DNA of 64,000 nucleotides from Sva-07 sp963728195 (GTDB lineage Bacteria; Actinomycetota; Acidimicrobiia; Acidimicrobiales; Ilumatobacteraceae), in the NCBI GenBank assembly GCA_963728195.1, contig CAVSIX010000006.1, positions 1 through 64,000 on the forward strand. Direction: 5' to 3'. The position numbers and the translations under genes were made by a program. This document shows, in pieces, positions 16,445-23,879 of the stretch; the stretch's first letter is position 1; each line of letters begins with the position of its first letter. The notes beneath the pieces were generated by a model. The model saw only the letters and a list, made by a program, of their open reading frames with translations, was not told the DNA's origin and made no database searches.

Positions 16445-17106
16445 GCGGCGGCCCGCCGCAGTGCGCGCACCATGACGCGCGGGAGGCGGCTGGCGAGCAG
16501 GCCGGCGTCGACGGCCCGTGACACGCTCGGGTCGAGGCTGACGATGGCCTCGATCGGGGCGCCGATCGCATGCTCGACGTCGTGTCGGGCGAGGCTGCGT
16601 CCGGGCTCCTCGACGAGGATCACCCCGGTGGGTCGCGTGGGGCTCCGTACCGCCCGACGCAGCGCCAGGTAGCACGGCCGTGTCACGAGCAGCGATCGGT
16701 CCGCGCGCGTGGTCAACGGCTCGGGCGGGACGCGGGTGCCGACGTCGACTGTGACGTCGCAGCCCCATTGGTCGGACCAGTCGTGCAGCCAGTCGCCGAG
16801 GAGTCCCCACCGCCCGGTGCCGTCGTCGACGTGTACGTGCTGGGCATCTGCCGTGGCAGAACGCCACGGCAACAGCCACGCTCGCGGCCCGATGTCGATC
16901 AGCAGTTCGGCGAGGTGGTCGGCCGAGACATCGCTCAGCAGCCATTCGGCGACACCGGGCCGGTCGGGTTCCGGTAGACCGAGGACGGCGGGCATCTCGC
17001 CGTCGAGATCGACGAGCAGCGACGGTCGCAACGAACTCAGTGCGAGTGCCGCAGCGACGACCGTGGTTCCGCTGCCGCCCTTGGCGGCCCAGCAGAGTGT
17101 GACCAT
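16441..17106 (-). CDS. TadZ/CpaE-like ParA-family ATPase
   Basis: This 221-residue MinD/ParA-type protein opens with a deviant Walker A, AAKGGSGTTVVAAALAL (residues 7-23). It then has LLVDLDGEMPAVLGL, matching the family's switch region. In Tad systems TadZ localises the pilus machine; in actinomycetes the same gene position is held by Ssd-like proteins. It is the first gene of the leftward unit. The promoter must lie between 17107 and 17219, next to the divergent selC gene. Confidence 0.85.
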   Translation of the reverse strand: MVTLCWAAKGGSGTTVVAAALALSSLRPSLLVDLDGEMPAVLGLPEPDRPGVAEWLLSDVSADHLAELLIDIGPRAWLLPWRSATADAQHVHVDDGTGRWGLLGDWLHDWSDQWGCDVTVDVGTRVPPEPLTTRADRSLLVTRPCYLALRRAVRSPTRPTGVILVEEPGRSLARHDVEHAIGAPIEAIVSLDPSVSRAVDAGLLASRLPRVMVRALRRAAA

Positions 17107-17219
17107 GACGTTCCCCCGATCAGCGGGTGGATGCATGGGGAGAGTCGGTGAATCGAGAGTACCGACGCTCGACGCGCTCCACAACGCCGACCGGCCACAT
17201 GGCCGCTAGTGTCCAGATC

Positions 17220-17315
17220 GGAGGTGTCCGGGCACCTGGTGGGCTCCGCCGCCTTCAAAGCGGTTGGGACGGGCGATCCCCGTCCGGCGGGTTCGATTCC
17301 CGTCCACCTCCGCCA
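17220..17315 (+). tRNA. selC: Selenocysteine tRNA (anticodon UCA), CCA encoded
   Basis: The 96-nt gene starts GGAGGTGT and ends CCACCTCC-G-CCA, giving a long acceptor stem. The anticodon arm is GCCGC-CTTCAAA-GCGGT, so the anticodon is UCA. A long variable arm, GGACGGG/CCCGTCC with a CGAT loop, and a T-arm with loop TTCGATT follow. Length, UCA anticodon and long extra arm identify tRNA-Sec. It implies that the genome encodes selA, selB, selD and at least one selenoprotein outside the window. Its 3' end borders what looks like an old integration. Confidence 0.95.
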
Positions 17316-17472
17316 ATGGGTCCACGGGCGTCCACCGCGGACTGTCGAAATCGCTCTGACCAGGGCTTTTGTGCAGGGTCGTCGGTGGACGTTCGTGGAT
17401 GTCCGTGGAGCGTTACTCTCAGGGTTACTCTCGAAACCGTTAGTCTGAGAGCAACGCAACAGGGGGCGCGGC
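17316..17472 (+). other. Junction region downstream of selC with short repeats
   Basis: No gene is seen. GTTACTCTC is repeated at 17412-17420 and 17424-17432, 12 bp apart, followed by TTAGTCTGAGAGCAAC. The spacing suggests an operator for the small gene at 17473. The segment directly abuts the tRNA 3' end, the usual integration point of tRNA-targeting elements. Confidence 0.35.
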
Positions 17473-17628
17473 ATGCCGAAGACACCGCGTGGAAAGCGAG
17501 TGGTGGACGACTCGACGACTCGTGGGTATGTGCAGCACCAAGGCGAGCGACCACGCCAGGTGAGCGAGAAGGCGTTCCTGCTGCTCGATCCGTGTCCGCC
17601 TCATGAAGCGGACGCCGACAGCGACTGA
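17473..17628 (+). CDS. Small unknown protein downstream of selC
   Basis: The frame encodes 51 residues starting MPKTPRGKRVVDDSTTRGY and rich in charged residues, with no membrane helix and one cysteine. The family is not recognised. The convergent excisionase-like gene ends 16 bp away. Position between the tRNA and the excisionase suggests a cargo or control gene of a tRNA-integrated element. Confidence 0.45.
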   Translation: MPKTPRGKRVVDDSTTRGYVQHQGERPRQVSEKAFLLLDPCPPHEADADSD

Positions 17629-17644
17629 TCCAGGATCGGCTCGC

Positions 17645-17860
17645 TCATGCTGCTCGCTTGCGTTGGACGTAATCCTCGAGGTCGTCGATGGTGAGGCGGA
17701 CGCTGCGGCCGATGCGGATCGGTGCGAGTTCGTCGTCCCATATCAGTTGGTAGACGGTGGATCGGCTGACGGCGAGGAGCTCGGCCGCTTGCGGGATCGT
17801 GACGAGGAGCGGTGGCTGTGGTGTGTGGGGATGTGGGGTGTTGTCCGTGGGTTCGTTCAT
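17645..17860 (-). CDS. Excisionase-like MerR-type helix-turn-helix protein
   Basis: This 71-residue protein has the excisionase/HTH_17 pattern: LLVTIPQAAELLAVSRSTVY, then QLIWDDELAPIRIGRSVRL and a DLEDYV ending. Such proteins are directionality factors of integrative elements or antitoxin-like regulators. No integrase gene is nearby, so the element next to selC appears decayed. Confidence 0.85.
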   Translation of the reverse strand: MNEPTDNTPHPHTPQPPLLVTIPQAAELLAVSRSTVYQLIWDDELAPIRIGRSVRLTIDDLEDYVQRKRAA

Positions 17861-17905
17861 GTCGGCGATCGTCCAACACCGACGTCACGGATCACCGCCT
17901 GACCT

Positions 17906-17947
17906 GCTACCCGGATCACCGCCCGGGTGCTCGGATCTCGACGACCG
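17906..17947 (+). repeat. ~42-bp direct repeat, copy 1 (right of Xis, 3' side of fic)
   Basis: The copy starts GCTACCCGGATCACCGCCCG and is matched at 19541-19582 with few differences (about 35 of 42 positions, aligned by eye). The pair brackets the fic gene exactly, 1,635 bp apart. In copy 2 the repeat forms the 3' end of a small gene; copy 1 reads as a similar gene end without the rest of the gene. Confidence 0.7.
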
Positions 17948-17953
17948 CATCGC

Positions 17954-19447
17954 TCACGACCTGGGCATGACGAGACGCAGGCTCAGGTTCTCGGCCCGGT
18001 TGGGATCGACGTAGGCGTTGCATGCGGTGAGCACCTCGTGGGCGATCGGGTAGCTCGACCAGTTCACGGCGGCGGACCAGCGTTGCGCGAACTCGAGGAC
18101 GGCGATGAGCTGCTCGCCATGACCGGCGCGGTTGGAGAACCCGGAGAGTGCGGCGAGATAGTTGTTGCGGTAGACGGTCGGGATGACAAGCCGGACCTCA
18201 CCGGCGATCGACAGTTCGGCATTGGCGGCGAGCCGAGCGACACGGCCGTTCCCGTCGTCGAACGGGTGGCACTCGGTGATCAGCGCCATCATCGCAGCGG
18301 CCCTCGCGAGCGGTGATCGCAACTGCTCGAGCACATCGAATCCCTTGTCGAGCGTGCCCTCGACGAGGGCAGGCTCGACGAACTGAGAGCCCCCGGCGAA
18401 GTTGAGCACCTCTTTGAACTCGCCCGGCCTCTTCTCGGGCCGCGCAGCCATCAGGACTGCATGTCGCTCGCGGAGGAGGTCCACGAGTTCCTGGCCGGAC
18501 CTCGGAGTCCTGGTTCGATCGACGGGATCGACCGCAAGGCGGTAGGTGGCGGCAACGTCGTGGGCGTCCTGCGGTCGCGTCTCGGAGATGACGCCGTCCA
18601 CCGCGATCCGACGGGCCTCGTCGACGCCGAACTCCGTGCCCTCGATGAAGTTCGAGAAGTAGGCCTCGAAGAAGGACAGCCACTCCCACCGGGACACTGG
18701 CGGTGCAGCCGGTCGAGGAATGGGTGGCCGGTCGAGCAGCACCTCGACGAGTCCCTCGATCATCTCGATTCGGTGAGCGTCGTACGGAGTGCCAGCGAGC
18801 CTCGCCGCAAGCCGCCCCCCGACCGAACGTGGCACGTCCGAGAAGCTGCCGAGCACGGCTGCGAGGCGCTCGCGGACGTGTTCGACGTCGTTCGGGTCGA
18901 ACGATCCGGCGATCACGTCGAGCTGCTCGAGCGTGGCCTGGACGCGGCCGGCACCGCCCGAGCGGGCCAGCTCGTCGATGCGATCGTCGACTGTTGCCGT
19001 TCCCATCTTCGACTTGGCCGGCCGCCCGCGCAGGGTGACGTTCTCGACGAGCGCTCGTGCAGGTCCCGACATCCAGAGGCCGTGAGGCAGCGGGATGTCG
19101 CCGGGGAGTGCCGGTGGTCCGACCAGTGGAACGATCGAGACACCGGGCAGCCGGAGGGGCTGAGCGCGGGGTGGATCGGGGTGTGCGACGTAGATCGCAC
19201 CGTCGACTGGTATCCCACCGGCGATCGCCGTCCGATGGCACAACACCGCCTCGGGCCAGATCGCCGCAACCACAGCGTGCAGGTGGTGGCGAGCGACCTG
19301 CTCGGGCGGAAGGCTCGCTCCGACGGCGTACAGTCCAGCAGCGAGCCGCTGGGCTTTTCCAGCCTTGGCGAGCCGACTCAGTCGGCTGTAGTCCGCCTTG
19401 GTGGCAGCGACGAACTCGCCGTGGGGCGGCGTCGATGCGAGTTCCAT
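17954..19447 (-). CDS. Fic-domain protein with N-terminal AbiEi-like winged helix
   Basis: This 497-residue protein carries a canonical Fic active site, HPFDDGNGRVAR (394-405), which fits AMP-transferase chemistry on a protein hydroxyl. An inhibitory-helix motif S-N-F-I-E-G (265-270, S/T-x-x-x-E-G/N) precedes it in the same chain, as in class II Fic proteins. The first ~90 residues (TKADYSRLSRLAKAGKAQRL, GLYAVG, VLCHRTAIAGG) resemble the winged-helix/AbiEi antitoxin region. ATG 19447 was chosen because the AbiEi-like part starts there; upstream residues are not protein-like. The gene lies between two direct repeats and near an excisionase gene, which suggests mobile cargo. Confidence 0.9.
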   Translation of the reverse strand: MELASTPPHGEFVAATKADYSRLSRLAKAGKAQRLAAGLYAVGASLPPEQVARHHLHAVVAAIWPEAVLCHRTAIAGGIPVDGAIYVAHPDPPRAQPLRLPGVSIVPLVGPPALPGDIPLPHGLWMSGPARALVENVTLRGRPAKSKMGTATVDDRIDELARSGGAGRVQATLEQLDVIAGSFDPNDVEHVRERLAAVLGSFSDVPRSVGGRLAARLAGTPYDAHRIEMIEGLVEVLLDRPPIPRPAAPPVSRWEWLSFFEAYFSNFIEGTEFGVDEARRIAVDGVISETRPQDAHDVAATYRLAVDPVDRTRTPRSGQELVDLLRERHAVLMAARPEKRPGEFKEVLNFAGGSQFVEPALVEGTLDKGFDVLEQLRSPLARAAAMMALITECHPFDDGNGRVARLAANAELSIAGEVRLVIPTVYRNNYLAALSGFSNRAGHGEQLIAVLEFAQRWSAAVNWSSYPIAHEVLTACNAYVDPNRAENLSLRLVMPRS

Positions 19448-19540
19448 GTGGGAAAGTCTGCCCGAATTGGCGCAGAGTGCAAGAAATCTGACTGGAAATC
19501 GGTCCAGATGCGAGGAATCTCGGAGAAAGTCCTCGCTGTA

Positions 19541-19582
19541 GCTACCCGGATCACGGCCCGGGTACCTCGATCTCGATGACGG
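19541..19582 (+). repeat. ~42-bp direct repeat, copy 2 (5' side of fic)
   Basis: This copy starts GCTACCCGGATCACGGCCCG. It overlaps the 3' end and stop of the small gene 19551-19748. The core GATCCGGGTAGC also occurs in the opposite orientation at 19671-19682 and 19692-19703 within that gene. Confidence 0.7.
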
Positions 19583-19748
19583 GGAGCGGGCGGGTGGCTG
19601 GACGCAGGCCGAACTCGGTCCAGCCGTCGGGAAGGTGACCATGACGGTCGAGGTACACCGCGGCGTCGACGATCCGGGTAGCCAGAGCATCGATCCGGGT
19701 AGCACCGAGGCGGCCGTCGCCGTGCAGGCGACGTAGGTGTTCGATCAT
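19551..19748 (-). CDS. Small hypothetical protein upstream of fic
   Basis: A 65-residue product starts MIEHLRRLHGDGRLGATRI and ends PVIEIEVPGP. A repeated ATRI segment is encoded by two copies of GCTACCCGGATC. No family is recognised. ATG 19748 is the likely start. The 3' end is shared with the flanking direct repeat, so the gene may have been the insertion site of the fic cassette. Confidence 0.45.
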   Translation of the reverse strand: MIEHLRRLHGDGRLGATRIDALATRIVDAAVYLDRHGHLPDGWTEFGLRPATRPLPVIEIEVPGP

Positions 19749-19884
19749 CGCACGCCGAGTCTGGCGACTCCTCGAGCACCCGAACACGCTCGAAATCGCT
19801 ACTTGACCGACATAGAAGAATCGGGTGTCGTACCGCTGTTGGGGTCACCCGGCGAGTCCGTGGGTGCCACGGTGCGGGGTGGGT

Positions 19885-21750
19885 TCAGGAGGGCAGTTCG
19901 TAGCGGATCCATTCGTTCGTCAGGCGTGCGAGGACGAACCGGCCGTTGGTTGCGACTTCGGCGACGGGGTTGTTGACGTCGGTGTTGGGATCGCTCGAAG
20001 CGAGGGGCTCGACGAGGAACTGTTGGCCGTCGCTGCTGGCGATCAGTCGAAGCGCGGCGACGGCCTCACCGTCCTCGGGGGACCCGATGAGAACCTGTGC
20101 TTCGTCCCGGGCGGCCTGGTAGGTCTCGGTCGGGACCTGCATCAACACCGTCTCGGTGTCGGCATCGGTCACCGTGAGGCCGTCGTCACCGAAGACGAAG
20201 GTGGTGTCAGCCGCAGGGGGGCGTTCGCGGGCGTAGGACGCCACGACGTCGCCGGTTGCGAGGTCGACCACAGAGCTCAAGCCGCTCCGTTCGATGTATC
20301 GGTATCCGTCGGAGTCGATGACCAGGGGCATCTGCACCGAGGGCCCGATCGTCAGGAAGGCGGCATTCGAGGGGCTCGATGGTGTCTGGCCGAACCCGGT
20401 CGACGTCTGGTCGGCAAGGCCCTTGTCGAATTCCTCGTCCAGCTCGTCGACGGAGATCTGGCGAGGATTGCCGCCACGTTCGTCGAGGAGGTAAACGTCG
20501 CTCGTGCCGCCCTGGTTGGCGACGACTGCGATGAATCCGTTGTCGATCGGGAACGCGTTCGTGACGGTTCCGGTGGGGTCCGGCAGTGGGCTCGCCGACC
20601 AGGTGAGACCGTCGGGTGAGAACCATGTGCGGTCGTTCCAACGCACGAACCCTGCCGGCGAGGCGATCGTCATCCCTGTCGCCATGGCGGTCTGCCCGAC
20701 CGTGGCTGTCCCGTCCCACGTCGCCGCCCAGGTCTGCGAGATGGGGACCTCGCCGGTCAGGTACGGCACGTCCTCGGCGGCGACGCCGACCTCGTCCCAC
20801 GTGTACGAGTAGGTCGACTCCGGTGTCGGCGGCGACCCGTCAGGTCCGTTCACGGCGACGGTGAACCCGGTGTCGTTCGAGCGGACCTCGTAGGTCCCCG
20901 CGACCAGGTCGCGTTGCACGTCGGCCGGGAGCACGCTGGTGACGTCAGCGCTGTACATGCGCACGATCTCGAACACCCAACCGGTCTCGTTGACGGCGAA
21001 GCTCCTCATCGACGGCCACCACACACCGAACTGCGACTGGTCACCCAGCGGCCGCGCACCAGGCAGCTCGAAATCCTGCGACGACCAGTCGCGCAGATCG
21101 GTGGTCGAAGCAACGCGGACCACGACGCCACCATCCGCAGTCGAGACGGAGTCCGCAATGACGAGACGGTCACCGACCGAGGAGATCCTCCCAGCGACCT
21201 GAAGGCCGGGCGGCGTCGACACCTCGACCGGCTCCCAACTGGATCCGTCGGCCGTGACGCTGGCTCGGATCGTCGCCCCGCCACCACTCCCGTCGGCCGG
21301 GTCGACCGTGATGGCAAGGAACCCGTCGCCCCACGACAGGATGCCGGCTTCCTGCTCGGCGGCGCCGACCGGGAATCGCACGCCAGTCAACTCCTCAGCC
21401 GGCGCCGTGGCGGGGACCGAGTTCGAAGGGACGGTCGGGTCGGTGGTCGCCAGCGGATCGCCGTCACGCTCCTCCTCGGTCATCGCAGTCGGCGATGGCG
21501 CCATGTCGATCGACGGGTCGCTCTCGTCGCCTTGGATTGCCGCCACCGCCACGATCCCGCCCAGCACGATGATGAGCGACGCGGCCACGAGCATCCAGCG
21601 TCGCGTCCTCGACGGCGGAACCGGTCGTTGCGTGCCTCTCGGATGCGACGCCGGCCAGCGCCGTTCGATGTCGGGTTGGTGGCTGTCGCCGAGTTGGCGC
21701 AATGCGGCGCGGACACGGCGCTCGGTGCCTTCGAACGATTGGTCGATCAC
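19885..21750 (-). CDS. Membrane-anchored extracytoplasmic protein paired with an ECF sigma factor
   Basis: The 621-residue protein has a cytosolic N-terminus of about 50 residues, one membrane helix (about 52-72) and a large extracytoplasmic part. A Pro/Thr/Ser-rich linker is followed by repeated strand-rich segments with GDGFLAITVD and SPDGLTWS motifs, suggesting a sialidase-like beta-propeller. GTG 21750 overlaps the sigma factor stop, so the two are coupled. By position it may be the anti-sigma or sensor partner, but no zinc anti-sigma motif (HxxxCxxC) is present in the cytosolic part. Function is inferred from context only. Confidence 0.75.
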   Translation of the reverse strand: MIDQSFEGTERRVRAALRQLGDSHQPDIERRWPASHPRGTQRPVPPSRTRRWMLVAASLIIVLGGIVAVAAIQGDESDPSIDMAPSPTAMTEEERDGDPLATTDPTVPSNSVPATAPAEELTGVRFPVGAAEQEAGILSWGDGFLAITVDPADGSGGGATIRASVTADGSSWEPVEVSTPPGLQVAGRISSVGDRLVIADSVSTADGGVVVRVASTTDLRDWSSQDFELPGARPLGDQSQFGVWWPSMRSFAVNETGWVFEIVRMYSADVTSVLPADVQRDLVAGTYEVRSNDTGFTVAVNGPDGSPPTPESTYSYTWDEVGVAAEDVPYLTGEVPISQTWAATWDGTATVGQTAMATGMTIASPAGFVRWNDRTWFSPDGLTWSASPLPDPTGTVTNAFPIDNGFIAVVANQGGTSDVYLLDERGGNPRQISVDELDEEFDKGLADQTSTGFGQTPSSPSNAAFLTIGPSVQMPLVIDSDGYRYIERSGLSSVVDLATGDVVASYARERPPAADTTFVFGDDGLTVTDADTETVLMQVPTETYQAARDEAQVLIGSPEDGEAVAALRLIASSDGQQFLVEPLASSDPNTDVNNPVAEVATNGRFVLARLTNEWIRYELPS

Positions 21751-22232
21751 GACAGCTCCTTGTGCATTCGAGCCAGACCTCTATGGATGTGCGACTTGAC
21801 CGTGCCGACCGGGATCCCCAGTTCGACGGCGATGTCGTCGACCTTCAAGTCCGCGTAGTAGCGGAACACGAGGACCTCACGCTCGGCCTGAGGAAGCTCG
21901 GCGAGCACCGCACGCACGGCGAGTGCCTCGGCGTCGACACCGGGGATCCGGTTCGATCCGACAGGCTGCATCGCCTTGCGAGCACGTCGCCGACCCCACG
22001 CGCGTGCACCGTTGACGACGGCGGTGCGGGCATAGGCACGAGGGTGTTCGATGTCGTCCCAGCGCCGGAACACCTCCTCACAAGCGTCCTGGGCGATCTC
22101 GTCACCGACGGCCGACGAACCGGTCAGCAGAAACGCCAATCGTGACAGCTCGGCGAACCGTTCGAGGAAGAACGAGTCGAACGACTCATCCGATCGCGCC
22201 TCGTCCACCACCGCCGGCTCGTCCATCATCAT
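21747..22232 (-). CDS. ECF sigma factor (SigE-like)
   Basis: This 161-residue sigma-70 family protein has region 2 (FAELSRLAFLLTGSSAVGDEIAQDACEEVF, seen in parts) and region 4 ending VGTVKSHIHRGLARM. It lacks regions 1 and 3, as ECF factors do. Three consecutive ATG codons (22226-22232) make the start ambiguous by two residues. It is coupled to the downstream membrane protein and is likely to direct its own operon. Confidence 0.93.
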   Translation of the reverse strand: MMMDEPAVVDEARSDESFDSFFLERFAELSRLAFLLTGSSAVGDEIAQDACEEVFRRWDDIEHPRAYARTAVVNGARAWGRRRARKAMQPVGSNRIPGVDAEALAVRAVLAELPQAEREVLVFRYYADLKVDDIAVELGIPVGTVKSHIHRGLARMHKELS

Positions 22233-22353
22233 GTTGTAGGTGCTCGAGACGACGAAAACGTTGCAATCAATTCTCGCGTTCAGCGCGGGCAGCCACTGCA
22301 GCCCAGCACTTGACCGGCTGACGTGTCCTCGTTGGCGCCGGCCGCCGCTGCGC

Positions 22354-22671
22354 TCAGACGCTCGTGGGCACTGCTCCTGCAGCACGCACGTTGATCGCGT
22401 CTATTGCGGCGTTGGACATTTCGCCGCCCAGACGGATCGTCGATGGTGAACCGTCGTGGACCAAGACGATCGTGCCGAACGACGTCACTCTGAACAGCAG
22501 TGCGAGGAGCTCGAATGGAAACAGAATGATCGCAACGATGAACACCCAACCTGAGCGGTGACGCCACGACACCTGTATCACGTCGGCTGATAGCCACTCG
22601 ATGCGGTGTCCGTTGAGTTGATGGATGTCGCTGGCGACGAGCTGGAGCCATGTGCGCGCATCGCCCGACAC
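22354..22671 (-). CDS. Hypothetical membrane protein
   Basis: The frame encodes 105 residues from GTG 22671. A central hydrophobic stretch WVFIVAIILFPFELLALLF could span the membrane once or make a hairpin. The region around it contains strand-rich PH-like segments (IEWLSADVIQVSW). No family is recognised. It is upstream of the ECF sigma gene on the same strand, 121 bp away. Confidence 0.5.
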   Translation of the reverse strand: MSGDARTWLQLVASDIHQLNGHRIEWLSADVIQVSWRHRSGWVFIVAIILFPFELLALLFRVTSFGTIVLVHDGSPSTIRLGGEMSNAAIDAINVRAAGAVPTSV

Positions 22672-22765
22672 TGCGATGTTGTCGCCGCCGTTGGGCGCGG
22701 CCGTGATGCGGCGCGGTTGTGTTCGAACACAGAGTGAATATGCGGAGCGTTATCGAGTGCCCGAC

Positions 22766-22788
22766 CGTACGGATTCCTCTTCCGTACG
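22766..22788. promoter_or_regulatory. Inverted repeat just upstream of the sulfotransferase gene
   Basis: CGTACGGA (22766-22773) and TCCGTACG (22781-22788) are perfectly complementary around a 7-nt loop and end 9 bp before the GTG start. The position suits a repressor operator or an RNA hairpin controlling translation. Confidence 0.45.
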
Positions 22789-22797
22789 CTTCGGATT

Positions 22798-23682
22798 GTG
22801 GGAGGAGAGCCGCTGAGGTATCGATCGCCCGACGAGGACAGCGGACGATGGGAGAGGTTCTCGCCGCGCCAGGGCGACATCGTCATCAGTACCCGCTCAA
22901 AGAGCGGTACGACATGGATGCAGATGATTTGCGCACTGCTCGTGTTCGAGACACCAAAGCTGCCACGTCCACTCTCGGAGCTCTCCCCGTGGCTCGACTG
23001 GTTGGCGATCCCCGAGTCCGACCTCTTTGCGGAACTCGAACAGCAGCAGCATCGGCGGTTCATCAAGACACACACACCCCTTGATGGACTCCCGATGTAT
23101 GACGACGTCCATTACGTCGTGGTCGCTCGCGATCCGCTCGACATGGCGGTGTCGCTCTACCACCAAGGCGGCAACCTCGATCGCGAACGAATCGCCGAGC
23201 TGACCGGCAGCGAGCTGCGTCCCGCCCGGGCGCGTCTTGATCTCGTGACCTGGATGACCAACTGGATCAGATGGAGTGGCCACTACGCCGAGAATCTCGA
23301 CTCGCTCCCTGGCGTCATGTGGCATCTCTGCGATGCCTGGGAGCGCCGCGACGCCCACAATGTCGTATTGGTGCACTACGACGACCTTCTGGCGGACTTG
23401 TCCGGCGAGATGGCGCGACTCGTCGACGAACTCCGCTTCGTCGTCGATCCCGACGAGGTGGAGGCTTTGGCTGCCGAGGCGACGTTCGCTGCGATGAAGG
23501 CCCGAAGCCATGAACTCGTCCCAGATCACCGTGGACTCATCAAGGACCCCGACCAGTTCTTCCGCCAGGGCCGATCTGGTGCAGGTGTCACGGCCGTGCC
23601 CGACACGTTGCTGAACGAGTACAGCGAACGAACCAGCAAGCTTGCTCCTGCGGAGCTGCTGGATTGGCTCCACCGTCGGTGA
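22798..23682 (+). CDS. Sulfotransferase-family protein
   Basis: The 294-residue protein transfers sulfate from PAPS to a hydroxyl or amine acceptor. The 5'-phosphosulfate loop is STRSKSGTTWMQ (31-42) and the 3'-phosphate-binding region is VVARDPLDMAVSLYHQ. A conserved FIKTHTP histidine region supplies the likely catalytic base. Such single-gene cytosolic-type sulfotransferases are common in Actinomycetota; the acceptor is unknown. GTG 22798 is preceded by GGGAGGAG. Confidence 0.9.
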   Translation: MGGEPLRYRSPDEDSGRWERFSPRQGDIVISTRSKSGTTWMQMICALLVFETPKLPRPLSELSPWLDWLAIPESDLFAELEQQQHRRFIKTHTPLDGLPMYDDVHYVVVARDPLDMAVSLYHQGGNLDRERIAELTGSELRPARARLDLVTWMTNWIRWSGHYAENLDSLPGVMWHLCDAWERRDAHNVVLVHYDDLLADLSGEMARLVDELRFVVDPDEVEALAAEATFAAMKARSHELVPDHRGLIKDPDQFFRQGRSGAGVTAVPDTLLNEYSERTSKLAPAELLDWLHRR

Positions 23683-23879
23683 CTGCCAGCGATTATCTCG
23701 CTGACGGAAGGGCCGAAGTCGCACACGAACGTTGCGTCGTGCGACGCGTTACGGCGTTCGCGTGATGTGCGGCGCCGTCTGCGCGGCCGGTGCTGTTTGT
23801 TGATGTTGCTGTTCGCAGTCGGGCGTAGTCGTCGAAGCGATGTCGGTACTGTCGGGCCCGACGATCGAGGAGGAGACGC

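Noticed and set aside
17412..17432. Two GTTACTCTC copies as a CRISPR or tandem repeat array
   Set aside because: Only two 9-bp copies; at most an operator.
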